DNA of 64,000 bases. Source: Mytilus galloprovincialis (lineage: Eukaryota; Mollusca; Bivalvia; Mytilida; Mytilidae). A program made the position numbers and the translations under genes. Shown piece after piece: positions 11,170 to 22,090 of the stretch. The stretch spans positions 39,460,458-39,524,457 of the forward strand of contig NC_134842.1 of the NCBI RefSeq assembly GCF_965363235.1, in the 5' to 3' direction. Positions within the stretch are counted from its first letter, which is position 1, and each line of letters starts with the position of its first letter. Below the pieces are notes generated by a model that saw only the letters and a list, made by a program, of their open reading frames with translations, had not been told where the DNA came from and ran no database searches.

Positions 11170-13310
11170 GCTAGGGATTATAAATTTTGCTCTAATAAGC
11201 AGCCACTAGATAGCACTAAAACGCGAGAGTAAAGATTGTCTTGGGTAAGCATTCTTAAATGCCGAAAATTTCGTCCAAAACTTGGAAATAAAGCCAAATT
11301 GTATAAAATACGCTCTAGGGTCACTAACTTTCCAACCAACTGTCTATGTAGTTTTTTTTTATTGCTAGACTTTTATTCAATGCTTTTATATTATATAGTA
11401 AAACATCGGGATAGTAAAGAATTTCTAGGGTAAGGTTTCATAAAGACCCAAAATTTCGTTCGAAACACGGAAATGAAGCCAAATTCCAAAAAATACACAG
11501 GGTTTCCACTTTCCGACCCTTTTGTTTCGGTAGTTTTTTTTACTTTGCGCAAATAAATAGCAATTAGGTAGTTCTACAACTGGAGGGAAATAATTTCTAG
11601 GGTAAGCATTTGTAAAGGCCAAAAATTTCAGCCGAAACATGGAAATATAGTCAAAATCTATAAAATACGCTATAAGCGTTAAGGCCAATATTTCGTTCGA
11701 AACACGAAAAACAATCCGAATTCGTTAAAGTACGCTCTTGGGTCACCCACTTTCCAACCAATTGTCTCGGTAGTTATTAATGGCTTCTGATAGTAGACTC
11801 TGCTTTGCTGAATAGCTATCATATAGTGCTATATCCTTAGGGCCGACCAGGATTATAGACTCTGTTTTACTGAATAGCTATTGTATTATACTACATCAAG
11901 AGGGTAAAGTATTTTTTGGGTAAGAATTTTTTAAGGCCCAAACTATCGTTCGAAACAAGTAAATAAAACCAAATTTGATAGAATAAGCCTTAGGGTCACC
12001 CACTTTTCAACCAAATGTCCTGGTAGTTCTGAATGGCTAGGTATTATATGCTCTAATTGAATGAATAGCTATCATATTGTACTCCATCGGGAGGGTAAAT
12101 AATTTCTGGCGTAAGGTTTTTCAAAGGCCCAAAATATCTCGTTCGAAAACGGAAATAAAGGCAAATTCGATAGAATAAGCTCTAGGGTCACCCACCTTAA
12201 AACCAATAATCTGGATATTTATTAATGACTAGGGTTTATAGGCCCTGTTTAACTTAATAGGTATTATATAGTACTACATCGAGAGAGTAACGAATTTCTG
12301 TGGTAGCTTTTTTGATAGGCCCAAAATATCTCGTCATACAACTGAAATTAAGCCAAATTTGATAGAATAAGCTCTAGGGTCACCAACTTTCCAATCAGTT
12401 GTCTTTATAGTTATAAATGGCTATTGTTTATAGACTCTGGTTCACTGAATAACTGTTATATAGTACTACATCGGGAGGGTAAAGAAGTTTTGGATTTAAA
12501 ACTTTCTAAAAGGCCAAAAATATCGTTCGAAACACGGAATTAAAGCCAAATTCAATGAAATACGCTTAAAGGTCACCAATTTTCCAACTTATTGTCTTAA
12601 GAGTTATTAATGGCTAGGATTAATAGACATTGCTTCATTGGATAGCCATTATATAGTACTACATCGGGAGGGTAAAGGATTTCAAGGGTTAGTTTTCTAA
12701 AAGACCAAAATATCGTTCGAAATTCGGAATTAAAGCCAAATTCGATAAAATGCGCTCTAGAGTCTTCCATTGGTTGTTTTTAAAGAAATTTCTGATGAAG
12801 GCTTTTTTAAAAGGCCCAAAATTTCTAGTTCGAAAAACGGAAATAAAGCGGAATTCGATAGTTCTAGGTCACCCACTTTCCAATCAGTTGTCTACATAAT
12901 TCTTATGGCTAGTGATTATAACCTCTGCTTTAATGAATAGATAGTATATAGTACTACTTGGGGAGGGTAAAGAATTAAATTAAAGCCAAATTCGATAAAA
13001 AAAAAGGTCTTTGGTCAACCACTTACCAACTAATTGTAATTGTATTTGTAGTTTGTAATGGCTAGAGATTATATGTACTGCTTCAATATCAACATAACAA
13101 TTATATAGTACTACATCGTGTGGGTAAAGTTAAACAAGAGTAAGCTTTGTTAAAGGCCTAACATATCGTTCGACACACAGAATTAAAGCCGAAATCAATA
13201 AAATACACAGCAAATTTCAAACCAATTGTCTGGATAATTATAAATGGATAGGGTTCATACACTCTGCTGCACTGAAAAGATATTATATAGTAGTACATGG
13301 GGAGAAGAAT
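11170..13310 (+). repeat. 190-bp satellite array, forward orientation
   Basis: Diverged tandem units carry, in order: ACTACATCGGGAGGGTAAAG, AAGGCCCAAAATATCGTTCG, GGAAATAAAGCCAAATTCGA, TCACCCACTTTCCAACCAAT and TGGCTAGG...TATAGACTCTG. Well-preserved starts near 11903, 12093, 12284, 12475 and 12668 are 190-193 bp apart; other units are shortened. All ORFs in this stretch are satellite-borne. This resembles ordinary bivalve satellite DNA. Confidence 0.8.
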
Positions 13311-13860
13311 TTTTGAGTTTATTTTCTTGTTACGGACGAAATGTTTGGCCTTTAAGAATGATAACCCCAGAAAATCTATACCGTCACATTAAAGTACTGT
13401 CTAATAGCTATTCGTTAGAGTACAGTCTACAATGCCTAGCCATAACGAACTACCGAGACAATGGGTCGAAAAGTGGGAGCCCAATGCGTATTATATAAAA
13501 ATAGGGTTCATTTCCATCTTTCGGATGCAATTTTCGTCCTCTGGGAATGCTTACCCCATAAATTCTTTGTCCCTTCATTGAAGTACTACCGAAAAGCTAT
13601 TTTTGAGAGCAAAGTCTATAATCCATAGCCATACAGAACTTCCAGGGCAATGGGTTTGAACAAGTTGGGTGATCCCAGTGCATATCCAATTGCGGTGTTA
13701 CGGACGACATTTTCGGCCTTAAAGAATGGCTTATCCCCAGAATTCTTTGCCCCCTCAATGTAGTACTACCCAACAGCTATTTATTAGAGCAGAGTCTATA
13801 GTCCCTAGTCATACAGAATTGCCGGGGCAATGCGTTTTGATAATTGGGTGACACTGTTTT
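13310..13860 (-). repeat. 190-bp satellite array, inverted part
   Basis: About three further units of the same satellite lie in the opposite orientation, e.g. CCCAGAATTCTTTGCCCCCT at about 13736, the complement of the forward TCGGGAGGGTAAAGAATT-type phrase. The switch falls near 13310-13320. Spacing between inverted units is again about 190 bp. Confidence 0.75.
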
Positions 13861-13869
13861 TAAAAGACG

Positions 13870-15040
13870 TTGTGTTGTGGGTATAGTTGTGGGTATATAA
13901 TATATCATGACAAAATTTATTTTACATCAGAATTTGATTTTTGTCGTTATTATTAGTTTTGAAAATCGCAAATATTGGTTAAACATGCGTAAATCACATC
14001 CTCGACTTAACAGATAATACTTTGTTTAAATATTCATCATGATATTTTTGTTAATGCTAATTATAAAACCGTAAATATGAGTTAAAATGTTGTCAATGGG
14101 AAAACATTGGATTTTCTATATAAATCTTGTAGTCGAACAAAAAAAAAATCAAGTAATGTGATGTTTAAAGAAAGTAGTTTACCAAACGCAATTGCAGGAT
14201 TACAAATTGAAGGATATATTTAAAAAAAAGAGAATTATAGGATGATAATTGCTGGATAGCCTGACTTTAGTAGCCATTAATCAGCTGACGTGCCTGGTCA
14301 ATTACTCGTTCTATGTAAACAAGTATTCAATATACAAACAAACGTATATTTTCTAAAACTATTGGAAGATTTTGGGCATAATATGCATTATCAGTTTGTA
14401 TGCGCGGCCTAACATTCGTTTCGCAGAGCGAAATATATCCAGTGATAAATGACCTAATAAGGTCTCAATGACTTTTTAAAGTACTATTAAAGGTTTACTA
14501 CCGAGGCGATATTCAATTAGAAACATTCAATTCATAACACAAACACTCAAACATAGAACTATGTAGCAATGCAAATAACATGAATAATTGATATCATCTA
14601 TCTCGCAAAAACAAGTATGAGATACAAGACCTCGTTGGAAAGAGTTTCGTTGAGTAACAGTTGTATTATATATGTGTCTAATATAAACTAAAACTTTTTT
14701 ATATTGATCATTCAGGTTTTTTTATAGCTGATTATGCGATATCGGCTTTTCTCAGTATTGGAAGGCCGGACAAAACATATCGCACCACCAGTAAACTTAA
14801 TACAATACAGTTATCTCCAGACTTTCTAATTTTATATGTCCTGTCTTATAACACGTTGAAAATATAAAATTATAATCTATTATAAATCTTACTTTATTAG
14901 GTTTGATAATGAAACAACAGTTACTCCTTCCTGTGTAGTGAATGGTTCAAAGTAAAATACAAAGGAAGCATTAAAAAGAAATTTATTTAAAAAATCAACC
15001 AATCAAAATTGCAGGATAACAATTGATTCCCGCCTATCGT
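13870..15040. other. non-coding stretch
   Basis: AT-rich sequence. A phrase near 14740-14790 (AGTATTGGAAGGCCGGACAAAAC) may be a worn interspersed-repeat remnant. No exon is recognised. Confidence 0.4.
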
Positions 15041-15045
15041 CACTT

Positions 15046-15234
15046 TTAAAATATACGAGGACAACAGTTATTTTTACATTTTTGAATATCATCACATGTT
15101 GAAACAAAACATGCCTGGTATGAGGAACGTTTGATAAACTTGTTAAACCCTTTGACACAAACATTACTAACAAAATAAGGATGTTTATGATAAGACGATA
15201 GTAATTGAAGAAATACTTGTAAGCACATATCCAT
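15046..15234 (-). CDS. small cysteine-rich ORF, uncertain
   Basis: A 62-residue minus-strand frame has seven cysteines, five of them near the C terminus, in the words SSYQACFVSTC and CDDIQKCKNNCCPRIF. No convincing signal peptide precedes them, and the spacing fits no defensin, mytilin or other mussel antimicrobial pattern I know. It may be a last exon or chance. Confidence 0.25.
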   Translation of the reverse strand: MDMCLQVFLQLLSSYHKHPYFVSNVCVKGFNKFIKRSSYQACFVSTCDDIQKCKNNCCPRIF

Positions 15235-15611
15235 GTTCTTTACATTGGAAATGTTAAATTAAAAGAAGGGAGGCAAAAGATGCTAAAGTGATATTCTAAC
15301 ATATTAGTCAAAAACAAATTGACAAACCACATGGCAAAAACCGTAAAGTGACGTAAGTTGCAATACACATAAGCCAACGTAGAACTAAAGATTGAGTAAC
15401 ACGAACACCACACAGAATAAAGAAATGTATTTTAATGACAACTTATTTTGGTATGTTTTGAACAAGCATTCGACGTTCATTGGTGTTCCACGATGAACCG
15501 AATTATTCCAGTTTTCGTACGTGGCACACTTAATACAGTCAAGAGATGTTAAAATGTACATGATGTATATGGGTCAGACTAAGTTAGATATCACATGGAT
15601 TAAATTTCCAA

Positions 15612-15841
15612 CTAACTAGTTGGGCCGTCCGTTAACTTTTCGAAGATGTGAACCGCAAGGACCCCTACTTTGAAGTCGCAACTCGAACCGATATAACAGA
15701 TACACTCTATACAAAGCAACCCTAACTCTTGAATCGTTTCATCTTGGAGAGATATATTCCGTAAGCAGGTTGAGAAAATCATAGCATTGTAAAATATCAA
15801 AGTATAATTATCTTCAGGGTGATGACCATAAATCTGCATAA
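15612..15841 (-). CDS. terminal exon of an unknown minus-strand gene
   Basis: An acceptor (TTTTGTTAAACAG) is followed by a phase-1 exon encoding about 75 residues and a stop at 15612. Words include YTLIFYNAMIFSTCLRNISL, QDETIQELGLLCIECICYIG and KVGVLAVHIFEKLTD. The alternating hydrophobic helices look like a HEAT/ARM-type repeat, but that is an impression only. No upstream exon is identified, because the plus-side flank is non-coding for several hundred bases. Confidence 0.4.
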
Positions 15842-16199
15842 CTGTTTAACAAAACATAATTAATTACGTTTTAATGAACTAGTATTATTATTTGGTATGC
15901 AAACAAAAGGAAAGTGCAGTCCTACAACTCTTATAAAAGCTAGTAAAATAAACTGCCCGACTTTAAGATATGAATCAAACTTATAACAAACTCGTACAAC
16001 TATAGAGAAAATATAGAAATCCTAATGTAGATGACTGGATTAGACATGTAATTCATTTACAAAAAAAATGGGTGGTGATGGCATATTGTTTTATTGATAT
16101 ATTGTTGGCATACCCGTCCGTTCAATTATTGTTATATATCTATTCCAGATAGTAAGTACATATATTGAAGCTGTGCATGATGTGAAGGTTTGAATATTA

Positions 16200-17700
16200 T
16201 TTATATGTTTCTCTTCTGGGAATTAGTTAAACTGTTGGAGTACTTGCTTCCATAAGAGGTAAATTGGGGTTTCGGATAACTCCTCATTCAGTCTGAATGT
16301 CATGAATTTTTCACTTTGCTGACTATTGTACATACATTGAAGGTGCTTGTGGTCAGGGTTTCAAATTTTATTTATAGCTGTTTTGGAAGATAGTTAAACT
16401 TTGTTACTTGTTGGAGTACTTACTTGCATAAAAAGTTATTTGAGTGTCTGGAAAACTCTTCCTACAGTTTGAATGCAAATAATTTCACTTTGCTGGCCTT
16501 TTTTTACAACATATTTAAGGTGTGCATGTGATCAGGATTTTTATTTTTATCAATGTGTTCTTTTGTCTTTTTTGGAATGTATACTTGAATAATTACATAA
16601 GATGTATGTTTCATTATGATACTTTATTCTGATTGGCTAACTACACATCACATGTTATTCCTTAAGCAATTACTTTACTGGACGACTTCACATTAAAATC
16701 TACGACAAACGGGATGATTTCAACTTACCAATTATCAATATCCCATTTCTCAGAAGTAACATACCCTCTGCTCCATCGTGTGGTGTTTACATATATCAAT
16801 ACGCTATGCTCGTAACTATTCACACTATACAGACTTCATAAACAGGAGTTAGCTCTTCGCACAGAAAAAGGGCGGAAATAAAATGGCACTCGGTAAATTT
16901 TATGGAAACAACCACGAATCGGTTGGTCTATACAATGCGTCTGTGTCTAAACTGACTTTTGTTATTTTACCACGTCTTAGATTGTGGTTTAACATCTATA
17001 TATTATGTCTTCTAAGTATCAAACGTGGCCTATTCCCGAATATGACATTTTTTCTTAGTTTGCAATTGCATTGCTTTACGACGTGTCTCGGTATTTTTGC
17101 ATACAACGTTCATGTGCTTATTTGTTATGTCTTTGTTGTGGTTTCGGTTGGGTATTACAATATGTTTTATCGTTTGTGTAATGAATTCTAGATATTTAGT
17201 AATTTCCCATATGTTTTATCAGTCAGGATAGTTGAGTTAATTTTGTTTTGCCATGGATAAAGTATTGTGTTAATCCTAATACTTATGACGTAATCACAGC
17301 ATTTATTTAAAATAGCCTTTTAATCACGTAGTGATGCTATTTATCGGTATTTTGTAACACTGGAATATACAAGGGAGGTTCGGCTCGCCATACAATCAGT
17401 TTCGACTCGCATTTTTTACACGTCCTGTACCTAGTCTATATATGGCAGTTATTATAAATAGTGTATGTTTATGTTTGTTTGCTTTCTGTTTGTTGAAATT
17501 TAGTGTGTCTGTTGTTTCCGTTTTCCTCTTATAATATAAATGTACATGTATGTGATCCCCCCCCCCCCGGTTTTAGTTTGTAACCCAGATTTGTTTTCTC
17601 TAAATAGATTTATGACTTTTGAACAGTGGTAAACTACTGTTGCTTTTATTTATAATATTCGTATTTAACTATGCCAAACAATGTCCAGCGTTAGAGTTGA
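16200..17700 (+). mobile_element. reverse-transcriptase retroelement fossil, copy 2
   Basis: It matches 1340-2660 over most of its length: the GTTAAACTTTGTTACTTGTT block, the RT C-terminal stretch with RKFYGNNHESVGLYN-like words, and the 3' tail with GGTTTTAGTTTGTAACCC. The 5' part has an internal partial duplication (16205-16375 and 16380-16550). The copy is broken in several places and old. Confidence 0.6.
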
Positions 17701-17778
17701 ATTGAAAGTAATTACCAATACACAGGCGGTTAAATTTCTTACAAGACAATAATATAACACAAAGCTACTTACATAATA

Positions 17779-17956
17779 GTTCTTGAATAACTAGTCATAA
17801 TCGTGATATATTGACTGCCCACAGGACAGTGGTATTGACTAAATAAGTGATAATGACTGAGCCGAGGGCGAGGTCATTATCGCAGTCACAGTCAATACCA
17901 CTTTTGTACGGGCAGTCGATATATCACGATAATGACCAGTTATTCAAGAACTATTG
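17779..17956. mobile_element. foldback MITE
   Basis: Arms of about 65-70 bp face each other: ATAGTTCTTGAATAACTAGT and GTGATATATTGACTGCCC on the left, their complements ending GTTATTCAAGAACTAT on the right. The element sits inside retroelement copy 2's paralogous segment and belongs to the DNA absent from the 1.3-3.3 kb copy. Confidence 0.75.
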
Positions 17957-18323
17957 CGCTTATTTCATTGAGGAATCTTATTTTTGAAAATTCCAAAAAA
18001 ATCAAAATGTCCAAAGCAAACTGGAGTTGTTGTACGATTTCTATGACAAAAAGTAAAGATCAGTCGTAGTAATTCTGCTATTCATTTCAGTTAAATTTTT
18101 CAGTATATGAATACTAAATCAAGTTCTTTATAATTTACCAAAATATATGGCAAACAATTCAACAACTTAAATATAATATTAAGAACAGGAAAAAGTTTAA
18201 TCAAAAGAACATATCCCCAAACAGAGAAACTACGCTACATCGGTCTTTAACAGAAAAAAACACGCCCCAACGGTCATTAACAGACTGAAACCACGCCCCA
18301 TTACATTATCATGTAAAAATCCT
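17919..18323. repeat. 405-bp direct repeat, left copy
   Basis: It runs from ATATATCACGATAATGACCA to CATGTAAAAATCCT and is repeated almost base for base at 19092-19495; I see only a couple of differences. Its left end overlaps the right arm of the foldback at 17779-17956. Confidence 0.85.
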
Positions 18324-18592
18324 TTAACAACCGGTTTTCTGGTCCGTTTTGTTCTGTTAATAACCAATGGAATTTAGTACAGAAGAATAATGGATATCAT
18401 GTCCATTTTTATCACATGAGAGAAGCTTATTCTCAACCGATATGAAATAATTCGATTATTTCATATCGGTTAAGAATAATCTTCTATTATTGGATAAAAA
18501 GGGGTCACATGACATTCATTATTCTTCTGTACTTAATTCCATTGGATATTAACAGAACAAAACGGACCAGAAAACCGGTCGTTAAAAGATTT
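18324..18592. mobile_element. foldback MITE, about 270 bp
   Basis: A near-complete palindrome centred near 18453 (ACCGATATGAAATAA facing TTATTTCATATCGGT). The outer arms carry AACCGGTTTTCTGGTCCGTT on the left and its complement on the right, the right copy reading AAAACGGACCAGAAAACCGG. It sits between the two 405-bp repeats. The overlapping ORFs are by-products of the arms. Confidence 0.85.
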
Positions 18593-18714
18593 TTTAAGAA
18601 GAGAGAAGTCCCTTTGATAAAACATTTTCCTGTTTTCAATACTATATTTAAGTTTTTGAATTGTTTATTATATGTTTTCGTTAATAATAAAATGTTATCA
18701 CATAAAAAAAGGAA

Positions 18715-18945
18715 CACGACGGGTGCCACATGTGGAGCAGGATATGCTTACCCTTCCGGAGCACCTGAGATCACCCCTAGTTTTTGGTGGGGTTCGTGTT
18801 GTATATTCTTTAGTTTTCTATGTTGTGTCATGTGTACTACTGTTTGTCTGTTTGTCTTTTCATTTTTAGCCATGGCGTTGTCAGTTTGTTTTAGATTTAT
18901 GAGTTTGTCTGTCCCTTTGGTTTATTGTGTTCCTCTTTTATAGAG
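18715..18945 (+). repeat. interspersed bivalve repeat fragment (GACGGGTGCCACATGTGGAG family)
   Basis: It contains GGGTGCCACATGTGG, CCTGAGATCACCCCTAGTTT, TTTTAGCCATGGCGTTGTCA and TCTGTCCCTTTGGT, a family I recall as abundant in bivalves. Reverse-oriented fragments occur at 27210-27310 and 57570-57745. The 144-residue ORF across this region is not a host gene. Confidence 0.65.
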
Positions 18946-19091
18946 AATTTGATTAAGTATTTATATCCTGAAAAATTGCACAAAAATGAATGGTAGTATT
19001 ACTATGACTGGTCTTGACTCTTTGGTATAAAAATGATACAACTTATCGAGTTTGCTTTAAGCATTTTGAAATTATGCAAATTGTCCACAAC

Positions 19092-19495
19092 ATATATCAC
19101 GATAATGACCAGTTATTCAAGAACTATTGCGCTTATTTCATTGAGGAATCTTATTTTTGAAAATTCCAAAAAAATCAAAATGTCCAAAGCAAACTGGAGT
19201 TGTTGTACGATTTCTATGACAAAAAGTAAAGATCAGTCGTAGTAATTCTGCTATTCATTTCAGTTAAATTTTTCAGTATATGAATACTAAATCAAGTTCT
19301 TTATAATTTACCAAAACATATGGCAAACAATTCAACAACTTAAATATAATATTAAGAACAGGAAAAAGTTTAATCAAAAGAACATATCCCCAAACAGAGA
19401 AACTACGCTACATCGGTCTTTAACAGAAAAAACACGCCCCAACGGTCATTAACAGACTGAAACCACGCCCCATTACATTATCATGTAAAAATCCT
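19092..19495. repeat. 405-bp direct repeat, right copy
   Basis: Near-identical to 17919-18323, indicating a recent duplication or conversion. The two copies flank 768 bp in an LTR-like arrangement. They lack TG...CA ends and any retroviral coding, so I do not call them LTRs. Confidence 0.8.
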
Positions 19496-19499
19496 GGGC

Positions 19500-20090
19500 C
19501 GAGCATTTTCCCCGTTTCGGGCCGAATCCTTATATCGTTGATATGTCAAGTCAATTCACTGTTATTGTATTCATACTGCAATAAAAATAAAACATTTTTA
19601 ATTGTTGTTTTGTTTGATAATGTTATTTATTTGATTTAAATATTTGGAAAAAATCCCCCTTTAAAAAGACCTCATATCACACAGGCGGAGAAATATACAA
19701 CACGATGAAATGTACATCATTACATGTTGAAAACCGCAATCAATGGTAACGAATTCGTTTGTTTAGACTAAAATATCACCAATAAACATACAACATAATG
19801 ATTTATAGGTTGCAAACAAAAAATATTAATCAGTGAAATATGTTTTCCCAAAAATTGTTAAAGAAACTAGTTAAGTCGTTAAACGAATCGTTGTTTACAT
19901 TGGAAACTAGAACAGGTTGAAGAGTTCGTATGAATAATTAAATATAATTTCGACAATTTCTATTTAAATATTCATGAGGAAAAGTGATATTAGGTCAGTG
20001 ACTGTATATGACATAGAAATATACGGTCAATGCATTTTGACTGCTCAAATAGAACGAGTGCAGTATAAAATTAATTAACACACTACTAAA
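19500..20090. other. inserted non-coding stretch
   Basis: This belongs to the DNA that splits the second paralogous segment. It starts with GGGCCGAGCATTTTCCCCGT. No recognised exon or transposon end is seen. Confidence 0.4.
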
Positions 20091-20520
20091 TTCAACCCAA
20101 AAAAACAAAATCCGTCATCAAACAAATCGTTTACTTGCTATTTATTAAGATAAATGACAAATGTGGTTATTTCTTGCTTATCAATTTAGTAAGAACGCGG
20201 AAATGTTCGGTTCTTATCATTTAACGATTAGTTTTATCTGTAAAGTACACCTAAAACAGGGAAATAATTAAATATTATTTAAACAAATAAGCTGAAACAA
20301 AAAATAACATACTTTGAAGATAAAATAATTGTTTAAAATAGATAGCGATTTTACATTGCGTTTGATATCTTTTCAACAATCCTTTTGACATTTTATTGCA
20401 TTTTCGGCTTTCGGCTTTTTATACATAGTAAATGATCGCGAGAGTCGTTGTATTTTATTATGAGCAATGAAGATAAAAGGGACAATAAGGTCGGCCGACT
20501 GATAGTAAATAACTAGAATA
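20090..20520. repeat. paralogous segment, 3' part of copy 2
   Basis: It resumes the match to 2800-3280 after the insertion (CCGTCATCAAACAAATCGTT against the 2830 region; GTCGGCCGACT at 20492 against 3251). Confidence 0.6.
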
Positions 20521-20680
20521 AAATTGAGAATGGAAATAAGGAATGTCACCAAAGAGCAGACAACAGCCGAAGATTTCCAATGAGTCTTCAATGCAGCGAG
20601 AAACTTAAATCCGAAATGTACACAAGAAACGAAAATTGTAAATCATACAAGACTAACAAAGGCTAGAGGCTCCTGATTTG
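20519..20680 (-). mobile_element. fragment of retroelement family R1
   Basis: AATTGAGAATGGAAATAAGG and GAGGCTCCTGATTTGG correspond to the reverse complement of the tail at 63590-63845. Internal parts are missing relative to that copy. Broken and short. Confidence 0.6.
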
Positions 20681-20846
20681 GAAGTATCATTCGTTGATAT
20701 TGACAACATTCTTATACACATGTACTTCCAAATGATCCGGGTGAAGTTGGTAAATTGTTGCGAAGTTGAATTTTAAAAGGCCTTAGAAACATATCTCTAG
20801 TGAGTTGAAACACTGACACATTGCCTAAGTATATTTTGGCCATGCA

Positions 20847-20890
20847 GCATCAATAAAGAGACATGTATTGTCGAAATGCTCATCTGGTGC
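20847..20890 (+). ncRNA. degenerate hammerhead ribozyme, second family
   Basis: The stems form the hammerhead plan. Stem I is GCATCA (20847-20852) with TGGTGC (20885-20890), six pairs including one G-U. Stem II is GACA (20860-20863) with TGTC (20869-20872) around TGTAT. GAAA occupies 20873-20876. Stem III is ATG with CAT, and the cleavage-site C is 20884. The CTGATGA core is replaced by ATAAAGA, so catalysis is not expected. All three stems differ in sequence from the 34.6 kb family yet still pair, which argues against chance. Confidence 0.65.
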
Positions 20891-21036
20891 AAGAAAATTG
20901 GTACCGTTAATTTTTTTTTAACTACTTCATGTAATAACCTTTTACGTTATGTAGCGTCCAATTGAGTGGTTCTTCCGAAAAACTCTGTTGGAGAAATGTT
21001 AATGTGATAAAAATCTTGTATAGACATTTGTATAAC

Positions 21037-21960
21037 TGTTCCAGACCGTATGAGTATTTGAACCGTACGCGTACGGTCTGACTAAGATTAAGAAGTTAGT
21101 CAAGTTTATTAGATACAAATGTATATAACAAATCATCAGAATTAAATAAAAAGATCAATAGTAATGTAAATAATGGAAACTTAATATTTTAACTATTTCA
21201 AATAATCGCGCTTATTTAATCTGTTAATCTCCTGTATTTAGCATGTCAGTAATCATTAATTGCAGCCCAATATGCTCATTGAAATTGAAGTTATCGGCAG
21301 TAAACATAATGTCGGGAGACAATTGTTATAGAATATTAAGGAACTTTACAAAAATGTGACGTTCCTTGTGGAAGCAAGTGTCATCTTGGGCCAGAGTAAC
21401 AAAATAGGAATCAGATATACACTTAAACAAATATTTAATGTCAAATGTTCGCATATTCACTTTATTCATCTATTTGTAATAATAACAATTTGAATGACTA
21501 AAATTAAAGATTTTTGTTTACATTTAACCCATATGATCCCAAAAGATGTCTGCTCTGCTCGACCGTACACGTATACTCATACGGTCCGACCGTACGCGTA
21601 TGGTGGAACCTAGTCCAAATAATTATGACGTCTTGAAAGACTATTATATTTTTTTCCTTTGACGCCTTACTTCTTCGTCGAAGTAAGGCGTCTGAGAAAA
21701 ACAATGTAATAGCCTTTCAAGACGTCATAATTATTTGTACTAGGTTCGTCGAAGTAAGGCGTCAAAGAAAAAAAATATAATAGCCTTTCAAAACGTCATA
21801 ATTATTTGGACTAGGTCGAAGTAAGGCGTCAAAGAAAAAAAATATAATAGCCTTTCAAGACGTCATAATTATTTGGACTAGGTCGAACCGTACGAGTAAA
21901 CTATACGTATACGATCCGGACCGTACACGTACGGTCCAAATAATCATATGGTCTGGAACA
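21037..21960. mobile_element. 924-bp TIR transposon, non-autonomous, with TAAC duplication
   Basis: The ends are inverted: TGTTCCAGACCGTATGAGTA at the left and the complement of TGTTCCAGACCATATGATTA at the right. TAAC stands directly outside each end (21033-21036 and 21961-21964). Inside are several GACCGTACGCGTACGGTC-like palindromes, and a nested block (about 21605-21890) in which GACGTCATAATTATTTG and GTCGAAGTAAGGCGTC are repeated in direct and inverted order. No transposase is seen. Confidence 0.7.
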
Positions 21961-22090
21961 TAACAATTCGTAAGTTCACGTTTTGCATACACATATTGTT
22001 TTTCAAACACATCTGAATTTGCTTTTCATGTCAAACGGATCATTTGATTTGAGGGAAGCGCGCCGGTTCGTCACCTTAGACATGCATTTC

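Noticed and set aside
12785-12810. hammerhead core CTGATGAAGG in the satellite
   Set aside because: No GAAA core part or pairing stems follow at the needed distance.
11236-13498. ORFs of 65-87 residues
   Set aside because: They lie wholly in satellite units and are not kept between units.
18505-18943. 144-residue plus-strand and 74-residue minus-strand ORFs
   Set aside because: They read through a palindrome into an abundant interspersed repeat.
17919-19495. LTR retrotransposon
   Set aside because: The direct repeats lack TG...CA ends, primer site and any gag-pol coding, and the interior is a foldback plus an unrelated repeat fragment.
21504-21704. 66-residue minus-strand ORF
   Set aside because: It covers inverted and direct repeats inside the TAAC-flanked element.
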